Positions 35,215 through 44,443 of a stretch of 64,000 nt of DNA are shown one piece after another. Position numbers and translations under genes: made by a program. Numbering within the stretch: position 1 is the first letter of the stretch; each line of letters starts with the position of its first letter. Source of the DNA: ZC4RG36 sp964652205. GTDB taxonomy: Bacteria > Chloroflexota > Anaerolineae > Aggregatilineales > Phototrophicaceae. The notes below the pieces were generated by a model that had not been told where the DNA came from, did no database searches, and saw only the letters and a program-made list of their open reading frames with translations. Location of the stretch: the NCBI GenBank assembly GCA_964652205.1, contig CAZZAO010000003.1, positions 31,796 through 95,795 of the forward strand, given 5' to 3'.

Positions 35215-36321
35215 ATGACCACATCGACCCGCACCATTGTCTTAAGCATCCTGCGCCGACTCGTTCGACAGCGCCCCGCGCCGACTGATCCGCGCCGCAT
35301 CGTCTTGATTCTGACCTGCTGCATCGGCGACGTCATCATGGGGACGGCAACGCTGGCCGCGCTTCGCCGCGCTTACCCGAACGCGCAGATCACCTGGGCG
35401 GTCAGCGGCTGGTCGAAAGCCGCCATCGCTCATCACAACCTGCTCAACGGCCTGATCGATACCGGGCCGGAAGCCGTCCCCGCGCGAACTCCGGCGGGCT
35501 TCATTCGGCTGCTGCGCCAGCTTCGCGCCGGACAGTTCGATTTATCGGTGTCGCTGACGCGCTCAGTTTACATGAGCGCGGCGGCGCTGCTGTCTGGCAT
35601 CCCCAACCGTGCCGGCCTCGACAGCGTTGGGCTGGGCTTCGGCTACACGGTGCGCGCGCCTATCGACCCGAAAATCGCCCGACTCGAAGGCGATGTCTAC
35701 CTCGACGCCGCGCGGGCGCTCGGCCTCGACGTCCGTAACTGTTGGGCCAACGTCCCGGTCGATGCGACCGACGCCGAACAGGTGCGCGGGCTGCTCGCCG
35801 GTCAGGGCCTCGCTGGCCCCTATCTGGTCGTCAACCCGGCGGGTGGACGCAATCCCGGAATGGTGCTCGACATCAAGCGCTACCCGCCCGACTCGCTGGC
35901 CGAACTGACAAACCGGCTGGCCGCGCGGCTCAAGCTAGCCGTGGTCGTCATCGGCGGGCCGGGCGATACGCCGCTGGTCGAGCAGGTCAGCGTGCGGCTG
36001 TCCGGCCCACACGCCAGCTTTTCCGGCACGCTGTCATTCGGGGAAATTGCGGCGCTGGCTCACGCATCGGCTGTCTACATCGGCAACGATACCGGCCTGA
36101 CTCATCTGGCGGCAGCCGCAGGCGCGCGAACGGTCATGATCTTCGGCCCGTCTGACCCGGCGCGCTACGCCCCCTTCGTGCCGGATGCGCTGGCGGTCTG
36201 GCGTCCGGTCGCGCTCAAGGGCGGAGTCTCGGCGGGTGCGCCGCCAGACTGGCGCTGGCCGCGCGACGGCATTTCGGTCGATGAGGCCGAAGCGCAGATT
36301 ATCGCCTATCTCGGTCGGTAA
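35215..36321 (+). CDS. Glycosyltransferase family 9 (heptosyltransferase-like)
   Basis: 368 residues. N-terminal RRIVLILTCCIGDVIMGTATLAAL and C-terminal GNDTGLTHLAAAAGARTVMIFGPSDP are the paired GT9 signatures (ADP-heptose:LPS heptosyltransferase fold, GT-B). The donor-binding aspartate sits in NDTG. The donor sugar is unknown; in organisms without classical LPS such enzymes build other surface glycans. No ribosome site is visible before the ATG; instead the TTCTCGG heptamers occupy the leader. Confidence 0.88.
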   Translation: MTTSTRTIVLSILRRLVRQRPAPTDPRRIVLILTCCIGDVIMGTATLAALRRAYPNAQITWAVSGWSKAAIAHHNLLNGLIDTGPEAVPARTPAGFIRLLRQLRAGQFDLSVSLTRSVYMSAAALLSGIPNRAGLDSVGLGFGYTVRAPIDPKIARLEGDVYLDAARALGLDVRNCWANVPVDATDAEQVRGLLAGQGLAGPYLVVNPAGGRNPGMVLDIKRYPPDSLAELTNRLAARLKLAVVVIGGPGDTPLVEQVSVRLSGPHASFSGTLSFGEIAALAHASAVYIGNDTGLTHLAAAAGARTVMIFGPSDPARYAPFVPDALAVWRPVALKGGVSAGAPPDWRWPRDGISVDEAEAQIIAYLGR

Positions 36322-36504
36322 ACAGCCATTTGCGATATTACCGCCTGGGATATTGGGGATATATTTGGGATACCGGGGCGAATCGACGCGCTCCGGTCAG
36401 CGTTTATAACCGGACGCCGGTCGAGATTGTGATAGACTACACGGACGGGTCAGATTCCGAAGAATGTCCAGAAGAGCGTCAAGACTCCTATCGCTCACTT
36501 TAGA

Positions 36505-36510
36505 TACAAT
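36505..36510 (+). promoter_or_regulatory. -10 element of the multi-PAS kinase gene
   Basis: TACAAT about 40 bp before the ATG at 36553; no good -35 seen. Confidence 0.35.
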
Positions 36511-36552
36511 AGTTATTACAAGCGAGCAGCCATTGTGAGAGGAAGCACCGGC

Positions 36553-39500
36553 ATGGGTGCGCGCGCCAGAAAAGCCTTACCTGATCTAACCGATCTGCAA
36601 ACCGGCGAAGCCCGCAGTCATCGCAGTCGATCTGCCGCTGCGGTTAGCTCGCCGCGCCTCGACGTCCTGATCGAACAAATCGACGTCGGCCTGATCTTCA
36701 CCGACGATGTCGGGCGCATTATCATCAGCAACAGCGCGTTTCGCCGCCTGTTCAACCTCAAGTCGACTCGCGCCGCCTTCGGCCAGCGCCTGACCGACCT
36801 GATCGCCGCCAGTCGTGGCGCAGTCGGGCGGCCTTCCATGCTTGCAGCGCAGATCGCCGACATTCAATCGGCGCAGCAGCCGGTCGATGCGCTGGAATTT
36901 ACGCTGACCGGGGGCCGGTTAGCGCGAGCGCAGTATCAGCCGGTCACGTCCGATCAGGTGACGCTCGGCGCGCTCTGGCTGCTTCAGGAAACCGATGACC
37001 GCCTCGACCCGGCCCGGCTGAACCCTCTCAGCAGCGCGCTCGACCATGCGCCGATGATCGTCTTTGCGCTCGACGCCCGGCCCGGCGACGATCAAGCTGC
37101 CGACGATCCGCCGCTCTACGAAATTCTTCGGGCCGCGCCGTCCCGAGTCGGCGAGCGAATCCTGAATGCCTTTGCCGGGCGGGATACCAGCCTGATCGTC
37201 GAATTCAAGCGCCGCGCCTACGATGTGCGCGTCACTCCCTTCCGCGATGACAGCGGCGTGGTCACGCGCCTGCTCGGCGTCGTCCACGACATCACCGAAC
37301 ACAAGCTGATGGAAGAATCGCTCCGGCGGCAGAACAGCTACCTGGCGATGCTCCACGAAACGACGCTCACGCTCGTCAACCGCCTCGACCTGCGCGACGT
37401 GCTTGAAGGGATCGTCATCCGCGCCGCCGCGATAGTCGGCAGCGAGCATGGCTACATCTATGTGGTCGATCCCGGCGGGCAGACGATCACTTCCCAGTTC
37501 GGCTGCGGGCTGTTTCAGAATTCCATCGGCTTCCAGATGCAGATCGGCGAAGGCATCGGCGGCAAGGTCTGCGCCAGCGGCCAGCCGCTCGTCGTGCCGG
37601 ATTACGAGACCTGGGACGGGCGCTCGCCCAACTGGCCGCGCGGGCTGTTCCACAGCGTCGCGGCAGTCCCGCTCAAGTCGGGCGAAGAAGTGACCGGCGC
37701 GATTGGCGTCGCCTATGCGGACTCCAGTCAGTCTTTCGACGAAAACGATCTGAAGGCGCTGGCGCAGTTCGCCGAGCTGGCGGCGATTGCCATCGACAAT
37801 GCCCGGCTCTACGCCTCGGCTCAGGGCGAGATCGCCGAACGCCGCCGCACCGAAGAAGCCCTGCGCAGCAGTGAAGCCCGCTATCGCTCGATGATCGCCG
37901 CGATGGCGGAAGGCGTGCTGCTCTACGACCTGCGCGGACGAATCACCGCCTCGAATGAGACAGCGCAGCGGCTGCTCGGCATGAGCGATAGTGAACTGCT
38001 CGGCCAGACGCCGGACGACCCGAGACCGTATTACATCCGTGAAGATGGCTCGGCCTTCCCCGGCGCGGAACACCCGGCCTCGGTGACGCTGCGTACCGGC
38101 AAGCCGCAGTCCAACGTCGTTATGGGCATTCATCCCCCCGAAGGGCCGGTGTCGTGGATCTCGGTCAATTCGCAGTTGGTATCCGATGCCGATGACCCGG
38201 CGCTGCGCTCAGTCGTGACCTCGTTCTCGGACATCACCGAGAGCCGACAGGCCGACGATGCCCTGCGCCGCAGCGAGCGGCGCAATATCGCCCTGCTCGA
38301 AGCCATTCCCGACATCATTCTGGTGCTGACACGCGCGGGCGTCTGCGTCGAATGCAAGCCCGACGACGCGGGGACGCTGATCGCTCCGCCTGACCAGCTT
38401 ATCGGCCAGCATCTCCACGACTTCCCGCTTGGCGCGGATGTCAACCGGCTGCTCCAAAATCATCTGGAGCGCACGCTGGTTTCCGGCAAGCTGGAAACCT
38501 TCATCTACGAGCAGCCCGCGACCAACGGCCATTATGAAGCGCGCATGGTCGCCCTGAACGGCGAGGAAGCGCTGTGCATCATCCGCGACGTCACCGACCA
38601 GCGCTCCGCCGAGATTGAATTGAATAAGCGACTCGACGTGCTGGCTGCGCTCCAGCAGGTCGACGCCGAGGTGACGCAGACGCTCAATATCGATTACGTG
38701 CTGGCGGTCGCGCTCGACGCCACGCTGCGCCTGAGTAACGCCAACGCAGGCTTCATCGCGCTGGTCGAAGGCGAGCAGATTCAGGTGGCGCAGGCGATTG
38801 GCCGCTACCCGCTCGAACCGGACAAGTCCGACCCGCTGCGCCTGCGCGAAGGGATCGTCGGTCGAGTCGTCCGTACCCGCCGCGCCGCCCTGATCCCCGA
38901 CGTCTTCGAGGACGGCGATTACATCCCCGTCCTGCCGACGACGCGCGCGCAGATGGTCATCCCGCTCGTCTCGCACGATAGGCTGGTTGGCGTGCTCAAT
39001 CTGGAAACCAACCAGATCGGGCGCTTCAACGCTGAGCTGTTCAAGTTCCTTGAGCTGCTGACCGCGCGGATTGCCGTCGCCATCGACAACGCGCGGCTCT
39101 ATCAGGTCTCGCAGACGCAGCTAACCCAGTTGAAAGACCTCTACAATCAGGTCAGCGAACTGGAGCAGCTCAAAACGCAGATGATCCGCATCGCCGCCCA
39201 CGACCTGCGCAGCCCGCTCGGCGTCGTCAGCGGCTACATTTCGCTGCTCGAAGAAGAACTCGGCAGCGACCTGATCGAGCAGCACCGCGCCTACTTCGGC
39301 CCGATCCACCGCGCCATCAACCGGATGCAGCGCATGACGACCGATGTGCTGTCGCTGGAGCGAATCCACGCCGCGCAGGCGCGTGACTGGCAGGACATGA
39401 GCCTGCGTGATCTGGTCGAGCGGGCGGTACTCGATCAGCGCGACCAGAGTACCAGCGCCGAATTAGAGATGCGCGTTGAGATGCCGACCGACGACATCGT

Positions 39501-39882
39501 GCTGCGCGCCGACCCGGTGCAGCTTTACGAGGCCGTGACCAACCTGATTAACAACGCGATCAAGTACACGCCTAAAGGCGGCACAGTGACCGTGCGCCTG
39601 TTCGAGGATGGACAAAACGCCATCTTCGCCGTCCGGGATACCGGCATGGGCGTGCCGGAAGAATATCGCGCCGGGCTGTTCCGCCCGTTCTACCGCGTCA
39701 AGACGCAGGAGACGAAGGACATCGACGGAACCGGGCTGGGGCTGTATCTGGTCAAGGGAATCATCGAGCGGCATAATGGCACGATGCTGTTCGAGTCGGA
39801 GCATGGCAAAGGCAGCCTGTTTGGTTTCCAACTGCCGCTCGCCGGGCCAGAGACAGCGCCGATTGAGGAAACGCCGACATGA
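36553..39882 (+). CDS. Large PAS/GAF sensor histidine kinase
   Basis: 1109 residues from ATG 36553 (GAGAGGAAGC upstream; a GTG at 36535 is possible). Domain order: PAS (about 35-90), degenerate PAS (about 165-260; TRLLGVVHDITEHK), GAF (about 265-425), PAS (about 440-570), PAS (about 575-690), GAF (about 700-860), then HisKA with IRIAAHDLRSPLG. The HATPase_c domain follows, with NLINNAIKYTPKGG, DTGMGVPEEY and GTGLGLYLVKG. No transmembrane helix. Several ligand-binding domains suggest integration of light, redox or small-molecule signals; none of the cysteine or heme motifs is decisive. Its stop overlaps the next gene by four bases. Confidence 0.93.
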   Translation: MGARARKALPDLTDLQTGEARSHRSRSAAAVSSPRLDVLIEQIDVGLIFTDDVGRIIISNSAFRRLFNLKSTRAAFGQRLTDLIAASRGAVGRPSMLAAQIADIQSAQQPVDALEFTLTGGRLARAQYQPVTSDQVTLGALWLLQETDDRLDPARLNPLSSALDHAPMIVFALDARPGDDQAADDPPLYEILRAAPSRVGERILNAFAGRDTSLIVEFKRRAYDVRVTPFRDDSGVVTRLLGVVHDITEHKLMEESLRRQNSYLAMLHETTLTLVNRLDLRDVLEGIVIRAAAIVGSEHGYIYVVDPGGQTITSQFGCGLFQNSIGFQMQIGEGIGGKVCASGQPLVVPDYETWDGRSPNWPRGLFHSVAAVPLKSGEEVTGAIGVAYADSSQSFDENDLKALAQFAELAAIAIDNARLYASAQGEIAERRRTEEALRSSEARYRSMIAAMAEGVLLYDLRGRITASNETAQRLLGMSDSELLGQTPDDPRPYYIREDGSAFPGAEHPASVTLRTGKPQSNVVMGIHPPEGPVSWISVNSQLVSDADDPALRSVVTSFSDITESRQADDALRRSERRNIALLEAIPDIILVLTRAGVCVECKPDDAGTLIAPPDQLIGQHLHDFPLGADVNRLLQNHLERTLVSGKLETFIYEQPATNGHYEARMVALNGEEALCIIRDVTDQRSAEIELNKRLDVLAALQQVDAEVTQTLNIDYVLAVALDATLRLSNANAGFIALVEGEQIQVAQAIGRYPLEPDKSDPLRLREGIVGRVVRTRRAALIPDVFEDGDYIPVLPTTRAQMVIPLVSHDRLVGVLNLETNQIGRFNAELFKFLELLTARIAVAIDNARLYQVSQTQLTQLKDLYNQVSELEQLKTQMIRIAAHDLRSPLGVVSGYISLLEEELGSDLIEQHRAYFGPIHRAINRMQRMTTDVLSLERIHAAQARDWQDMSLRDLVERAVLDQRDQSTSAELEMRVEMPTDDIVLRADPVQLYEAVTNLINNAIKYTPKGGTVTVRLFEDGQNAIFAVRDTGMGVPEEYRAGLFRPFYRVKTQETKDIDGTGLGLYLVKGIIERHNGTMLFESEHGKGSLFGFQLPLAGPETAPIEETPT

Positions 39883-40280
39883 CCGACAACTCGCCGGATA
39901 TGGAACTGATTAACCGCGTCCAGCAGGCGCGCATGGCGCACGACGCCGAAGCTGTCCCCTCGCAGGCGGCGGGAGTCTACTGGATCGAGGCTAAACGGCA
40001 GGCGGCTGGCCCCGGCCCGACGCCGCGCGCCGGTCACTGGCGCATCGTCACCACGGCAGCCGAGGTCGATCTGCTCTGGGCGCGCATCAAGGCCGCGACC
40101 GAAGCCGGGCTGCTCGGCTATAAGGCGAAGGTCACGACCGCCTCGCGCAGCGGTCAGGCCGACGAGCGCGAAATCCACGTCGTCACCTACGACGCTGACG
40201 ACGGCGCGGACGTCGCCCGCGTCCGCGCGGCGCTCATGGCCCTCGGCATCCGTGAGAAACTTGCTTATCAGGTGAGCTAG
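39879..40280 (+). CDS. DUF1917/UPF0696-like protein (BLES03 fold)
   Basis: 133 residues, starting in an ATGA overlap with the kinase. YWIEAKRQA, GHWRIVTTAAEVDLLWARIK and GLLGYKAKVTTA, then IHVVTYDADD, follow the pattern of DUF1917 (BLES03-like) proteins. Their fold resembles phosphothreonine lyases or nucleotide-binding proteins; biochemical role is not established. Translational coupling to a histidine kinase suggests a role in the same signalling unit. Family call from memory of the pattern, moderate. Confidence 0.55.
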   Translation: MTDNSPDMELINRVQQARMAHDAEAVPSQAAGVYWIEAKRQAAGPGPTPRAGHWRIVTTAAEVDLLWARIKAATEAGLLGYKAKVTTASRSGQADEREIHVVTYDADDGADVARVRAALMALGIREKLAYQVS

Positions 40281-40426
40281 CGCGACTTTCTGACTGAATC
40301 CGGTCGCTGTTGCCGGAGCCTGAAAGCCAGCTCACAAGTCATCCGGTTGAAGCGTTTCTGCCGGACTGTTGAGGCTGCCGGGTGGCTTCTGACCCCCGGC
40401 CTGTAACGAGCGGAGAGGCTCAACCT

Positions 40427-41896
40427 TTGTCCATCTTCCGCGATGCAGCACTTCAACCTGAACAATCGACGCCGCTCTACCAGCAGTTGTACAACTACCT
40501 GCGCGCGGCCATCCTCTCCGGCCAACTGGCGCAGGGGATGAAAGTGCCATCAACGCGGATGCTGGCCGACGAGCTGGGCATCTCGCGCAATACCGTCCTC
40601 GGCGCTTACGATCAACTGCTGGCCGAGGGCTATCTCGAATCCATCGAGGGGCGCGGAACCTTCGTCACCCGTGTGCTGCCAGAGCAGTACCTCGACGGTG
40701 GGCCGCGCGAGCCTCGCGCCCGCCGCCCCGCGCCAACCGCGCATCGCATCTCGCGGCGAGCGCAGGCGGTCGTCGATGCGCCGTCGATGTCCGAGCCGCG
40801 TCAGGAACGCCGCGCGCTCAACGCCTTTCAGACCGGGCTGCCCGCGCTTGAGCAGTTCCCGTTCGACCTGTGGGGCAAGCTGGTCGCGCGCCATGCCCAT
40901 CGGCTGACGCCGCAGGCCATGAACTATCAGGACGTGGCGGGTTATCGACCGCTGCGCGAGGCGATTGCCCGCCATGTGATCGTCGCCCGGCAGGTGCGCT
41001 GCGTGCCGGAACAGGTGCTGATCGTCAGCGGCTCGCAGGGCGGACTCGACGTGGCGGCGCGCGTCCTGCTCGATCCGGGCGACGCCGCGTGGATCGAAGA
41101 CCCCGGCTATCTCGGCGGGCGTAACGCGCTGCTGGCCGCCGGCGCGCGGCTGATCCCGGTTCCGGTCGACCGCGACGGCCTGATCGTCAGCGCCGGAATC
41201 GAGCGCGCGCCGCGCGCCCGCGTCGCCTACCTGACGCCGTCGCACCAGTTCCCGCTCGGTGTCACGCTCAGTCTGCGCCGTCGGCTGGCGCTGCTCGACT
41301 GGGCGCGCCACGCCGGAGCCTATCTCCTCGAAGATGATTACGACAGCGAGTATCGCTTCGCCGGTCGGCCCGTCGCGTCGCTGCAAGGGCTGGACGGCGG
41401 CGAGCGCGTGATCTACGTCGGCACGTTCAGCAAGGTGCTGTTCCCGGCGCTGCGAATCGGCTACTTGATCGTGCCGCCGGAGCTGGCCGACGCCTTCGTC
41501 GCCATGCGCCGCGCGACGAACTATCACCTGCCCTATCTCGAACAGGCCGTCGTCGCCGACTTCATCGCCGAGGGCCACTTCGCCCGCCACATCCGCCGGA
41601 TGCGGACGCTCTACAGCCAGCGCCGCGCGGCCCTGCTCGACGCCGCCCGCGCACTGCCGCTGGAAATTGACGCGCCTCAGGCCGGGATGCATCTGGTCGG
41701 CTGGCTGCCAGCGGCTCTGGACGATGAACGCGCCTTCACGCACGCGGCGGCGCATCAGGTGGCGACGCTGCCCGTCTCGCGCTTCGCGCTGGAACCGACC
41801 CGCGCCGGTCTGATCCTCGGCTACGCGGCGGTCGATGAAGCCGAAATCTCCAGCGCGGCGCAGCGTCTCGCGGCGGCGCTCGCCGAGTTGGCGTGA
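40427..41896 (+). CDS. MocR-family (GntR-aminotransferase) transcriptional regulator
   Basis: 489 residues from TTG 40427, which has GGAGAGG eight bases upstream; GTG 40382 is an alternative. GntR winged helix (res about 10-85; VPSTRMLADELGISRNTV) is fused to a class-I aminotransferase-like domain (about 125-489). The PLP site is GTFSKVLFPALRIGY, and LEDDYDSEY carries the ring-nitrogen Asp. MocR/PdxR proteins bind PLP and control vitamin B6, GABA or taurine genes. No such targets are adjacent; the divergent or downstream target is unknown. Confidence 0.92.
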   Translation: MSIFRDAALQPEQSTPLYQQLYNYLRAAILSGQLAQGMKVPSTRMLADELGISRNTVLGAYDQLLAEGYLESIEGRGTFVTRVLPEQYLDGGPREPRARRPAPTAHRISRRAQAVVDAPSMSEPRQERRALNAFQTGLPALEQFPFDLWGKLVARHAHRLTPQAMNYQDVAGYRPLREAIARHVIVARQVRCVPEQVLIVSGSQGGLDVAARVLLDPGDAAWIEDPGYLGGRNALLAAGARLIPVPVDRDGLIVSAGIERAPRARVAYLTPSHQFPLGVTLSLRRRLALLDWARHAGAYLLEDDYDSEYRFAGRPVASLQGLDGGERVIYVGTFSKVLFPALRIGYLIVPPELADAFVAMRRATNYHLPYLEQAVVADFIAEGHFARHIRRMRTLYSQRRAALLDAARALPLEIDAPQAGMHLVGWLPAALDDERAFTHAAAHQVATLPVSRFALEPTRAGLILGYAAVDEAEISSAAQRLAAALAELA

Positions 41897-41944
41897 GCTG
41901 CTTTTACCTGTCATGTCCGCGCCAGCGTTCAGCGCCCACCCAAC

Positions 41945-41972
41945 AAAAAAGGGGCATGATGCCTCATGCCCC
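41945..41972 (-). terminator. Rho-independent terminator of the AhpD-like gene
   Basis: Hairpin GGGGCATGA-TGCC-TCATGCCCC (41951-41972) is followed on the reverse strand by six T. It can also stop transcripts from the MocR gene on the other side. Confidence 0.8.
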
Positions 41973-41996
41973 TGCGGAAAACTGCGCGCGTGGAGA

Positions 41997-42479
41997 TCAG
42001 GTCGCGGCGGGCTGACGCTCGGCGCGCGGCTCTGGCTCATAGCTGCCGGGGACGCTGCGGAAGCCGACGCCGAAGCGATTCCAGCTATTGATAATGGTGA
42101 TCGCCAGCGTCAGATCGACCAGGTCCTTGTCATTGAACTGCTGGCGCACCTGCTCATAGACCTCGTCCGAGGCGCGCGACTCCGGCAGCAGCGTCAGCGC
42201 TTCCGTCCAGAGCAGGGCGGCGCGCTCGCGTTCGGTGTAGAACGGCGTCTCTTCCCAGACACTGACGGCGTACAGCCGCTGCTCGGTTTCGCCAGCGAGA
42301 CGCGCGTCTTTGGTGTGCATATCGACGCAGTAGGCGCAGCCATTGAGCTGCGAGGAACGCAGGCGCACCAGTTCCAGCAGCGCCGGTTCCAGATTAGTTG
42401 TGCGGATGTAGGCTCCGAGGCCGCTCATCGCCTTCATCGCGCCGGGGGCAATGGCGGAATAATCGAGTCGCGCTTTCAT
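41997..42479 (-). CDS. AhpD-like carboxymuconolactone decarboxylase family protein
   Basis: 160 residues from ATG 42479 (GGAGAG upstream). Helical AhpD-like fold with the redox pair CAYC in LNGCAYCVDMH, followed by NSWNRFGVGF. Members reduce peroxides or peroxiredoxin disulphides (alkylhydroperoxidase AhpD core). Probably cytoplasmic antioxidant. Preceded on the same strand by a small helical protein gene and rraA-like gene. Confidence 0.88.
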   Translation of the reverse strand: MKARLDYSAIAPGAMKAMSGLGAYIRTTNLEPALLELVRLRSSQLNGCAYCVDMHTKDARLAGETEQRLYAVSVWEETPFYTERERAALLWTEALTLLPESRASDEVYEQVRQQFNDKDLVDLTLAITIINSWNRFGVGFRSVPGSYEPEPRAERQPAAT

Positions 42480-42586
42480 GTCTCTACTCTCCTCTAACTC
42501 AGTCGGTGTGAGTCTAGCATACGGCCATTCGTGGTCTGGGAAAAGCGCCAGTTCTGTCCTTATCCGTAGTACCACGCTGACCGGGG

Positions 42587-42853
42587 CTAGTCTTCGTCCG
42601 TCTCCGAGTTGATGATGTCATAAACCGCGTCGAGCAGGTCGTCAGCGTTTTCGAGCATGTCGAGCGCGCCCTCGTCGTTCGATTGCAGCAGCAGCATCGC
42701 CGCGTCGAGCAGCGCCGCCGTGGCCTGTGTTATCAGCGAGGCCACGTCCTGATAATCATGCTCGACGATCAGGTTATCGACGACCTTCTGCGCGGCGACG
42801 GTCGCCGTCCGCGCCTGTTCGAGTAGATGAATCGCTTCGCTTGAAGTGCTCAT
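42587..42853 (-). CDS. Small acidic helical protein, unknown function
   Basis: 88 residues, almost entirely predicted helical and acidic (MSTSSEAIHLLEQARTATV..., ending INSETDED). No recognised family. Lies 12 bp behind the RraA-like gene and is probably co-transcribed. Heptad-like hydrophobic spacing suggests a helical bundle or adaptor. Confidence 0.6.
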   Translation of the reverse strand: MSTSSEAIHLLEQARTATVAAQKVVDNLIVEHDYQDVASLITQATAALLDAAMLLLQSNDEGALDMLENADDLLDAVYDIINSETDED

Positions 42854-42865
42854 GACAGTTCCCTT

Positions 42866-43486
42866 TCATGATTTACCGCGCAGATTGAGAAGATCGAGGG
42901 TCAGCGCTCCGGCGCGAAGCTGCGCCAGCATGGCCGTCTCGCGGGCGAGCCGGGCGTCCGCGCCCGCCAGCACCGATTCAGCGGCGTCGGCCTGAATCAC
43001 AACCACGCCGTCGTCGTCGCCTAGCAGAAGATCGCCGGAGCGGATCAACGCGCCGCCGAGCGTCAGCGGCTCTCCAAGAATGCCCGGCCACTGCTTGACC
43101 GTCCCGGCAATGGCGACGCCCGCGCAGTAGATCGGGAAACCGAGCGCCCGCACCGCCGCGACATCGCGCACTGCGCCGTCGGTGACGAGGCCGCGCACGC
43201 CGCGCGCCTGCGCCGCCGTCGCCAGAATCTCGCCCCAGAAGCCTCTATCGACGCAGCCGCCGGTCGAGACGACCAGCACCGAGCCGGGCGGGACGAGTTC
43301 GAGCGCCCGATGCACCGGCAGATTATCCCCCGGCGCGGTCATAACGGTGTAGGCCGTTCCGACCAGCGCAGCCGGTCGGTAGAGCGGCGCGATCCCCGGC
43401 GCGAGCGCCCGCACCGCGTCGGAAACCTCAAACAGCGTCGGCGTGGCGTGCGCCCCCAATCGCTCGATCAGTTCAGTTCGCTCCAT
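42866..43486 (-). CDS. RraA-family protein (HMG/CHA aldolase-like)
   Basis: 206 residues from ATG 43486 (GTG 43489 just upstream is possible). Core motifs GGCVDRGFWGEILATAA, RGVRGLVTDGAVRD and the closing GDDDGVVVI are those of the RraA/HMG aldolase fold, where Arg and Asp of GAVRD hold the divalent metal and substrate. Members include 4-hydroxy-4-methyl-2-oxoglutarate aldolases and the RNase E inhibitor RraA; the GELLATAA/R-D pattern favours an aldolase or oxaloacetate decarboxylase activity, not certain. Confidence 0.85.
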   Translation of the reverse strand: MERTELIERLGAHATPTLFEVSDAVRALAPGIAPLYRPAALVGTAYTVMTAPGDNLPVHRALELVPPGSVLVVSTGGCVDRGFWGEILATAAQARGVRGLVTDGAVRDVAAVRALGFPIYCAGVAIAGTVKQWPGILGEPLTLGGALIRSGDLLLGDDDGVVVIQADAAESVLAGADARLARETAMLAQLRAGALTLDLLNLRGKS

Positions 43487-43580
43487 CACTATCGGGTTCC
43501 TTTCCTGACCAGCCCTGTCGCTTTCGACCGCCGGTACTCAGCGCCTGCTTAAGGCGAGAGAACGCGCGTTGTCTATTATA

Positions 43581-43806
43581 GGGCGCGATTGGTCGCGCCC
43601 GCTGACCTCACCCCCGGCTCCCTCACCCCCGGCTCCCTCACCCCCGGCCCCCTCACCCTCGGCTCCCTCACTCCCGGCCCCTCTCCCGGTGGGAGAGGGG
43701 AGAAAGGACAAAGCCGCGACGGTTCGTATCCGCTCCCCCTCTCCGTAAACGGAGAGGGGGCCAGGGGGTGAGGTCGTCTTCCGTCGGGGCGCGATTGGTC
43801 GCGCCC
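43581..43806. repeat. 15-bp tandem repeat block flanked by identical 20-bp palindromes
   Basis: GGGCGCGATTGGTCGCGCCC, itself an 8-bp-stem palindrome, occurs at 43581-43600 and 43787-43806. Between them lie five copies of CTCACCCCCGGCTCC (43607-43681, some variants) and C-rich hairpins (CTCTCCCGGTGGGAGAGG; CTCTCCGTAAACGGAGAG). No coding potential. The rest of 43490-44014 holds no gene but possible -10 words (TATACT 43915-43920, TATTAT 43936-43941). Confidence 0.8.
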
Positions 43807-44014
43807 ATCAGGTAAAATTGCTTGTTCAGGATCATCATCCATCGCTCCCCTGTTCAGTTATCCCTGAAATAACAGGACAATTGCCGTGGTCATCATGGGA
43901 ACAGCAGAACCTGTTATACTTCGTCGTTAAATGAGTATTATGCTGGCATGATGCGTCGCTGTTCCCCCTCATCGCTGTCAACGTCACAGGGAAGCCCTCT
44001 GCCCTTGAAGTCTG

Positions 44015-44437
44015 ATGGAGAACATCGCTATGATGATGGTCGATCCTGAATTTATGGGCAGCAGCATTCTGCTGATTGACGACGACGAAGCGCTGCGCAC
44101 GACCGTTGTTCAGATGCTCGAATTTGCCGGATTCCACGCCATCGGCGCGTCGAGCGCCGCGCTTGGCTTGCAACTGACCGCTGAACAGCCCTTCCGGCTG
44201 ATCCTGACCGACCTGATGATGCCGGAAATGGACGGCTATACGCTGATCGCCGAGCTGAAGAAAACGCCGCAAACCGCCCGCATCCCGATCATCGTGGCGA
44301 CCGGCAAGGCCGATCCGGTCGATCAGGAAGAAAGCCTGCGGCGCGGCGCGGCGGGCTATCTGGTCAAGCCGTTCAAGCTCGAAACCCTGCTCGCGGTGAT
44401 TCAGCAGACGATGCGCGCCGCCGAGTCGGCGACTTAA
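44015..44437 (+). CDS. Single-domain response regulator
   Basis: 140 residues, receiver domain only. SILLIDDDEALR gives the acidic pocket, LTDLMMPEMDG the phospho-Asp, VATGK the switch Thr and LVKPF the conserved Lys. No output domain, so it acts like CheY/Spo0F in a phosphorelay; the orphan kinases in this window are possible partners. Start may be ATG 44015 or one of three ATGs at 44030-44036. Confidence 0.9.
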   Translation: MENIAMMMVDPEFMGSSILLIDDDEALRTTVVQMLEFAGFHAIGASSAALGLQLTAEQPFRLILTDLMMPEMDGYTLIAELKKTPQTARIPIIVATGKADPVDQEESLRRGAAGYLVKPFKLETLLAVIQQTMRAAESAT

Positions 44438-44443
44438 GCCGTC

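Noticed and set aside
43607..43772. CRISPR-like regular repeats
   Set aside because: Repeats are directly adjacent with no unique spacers and no cas genes; simple tandem repeats.
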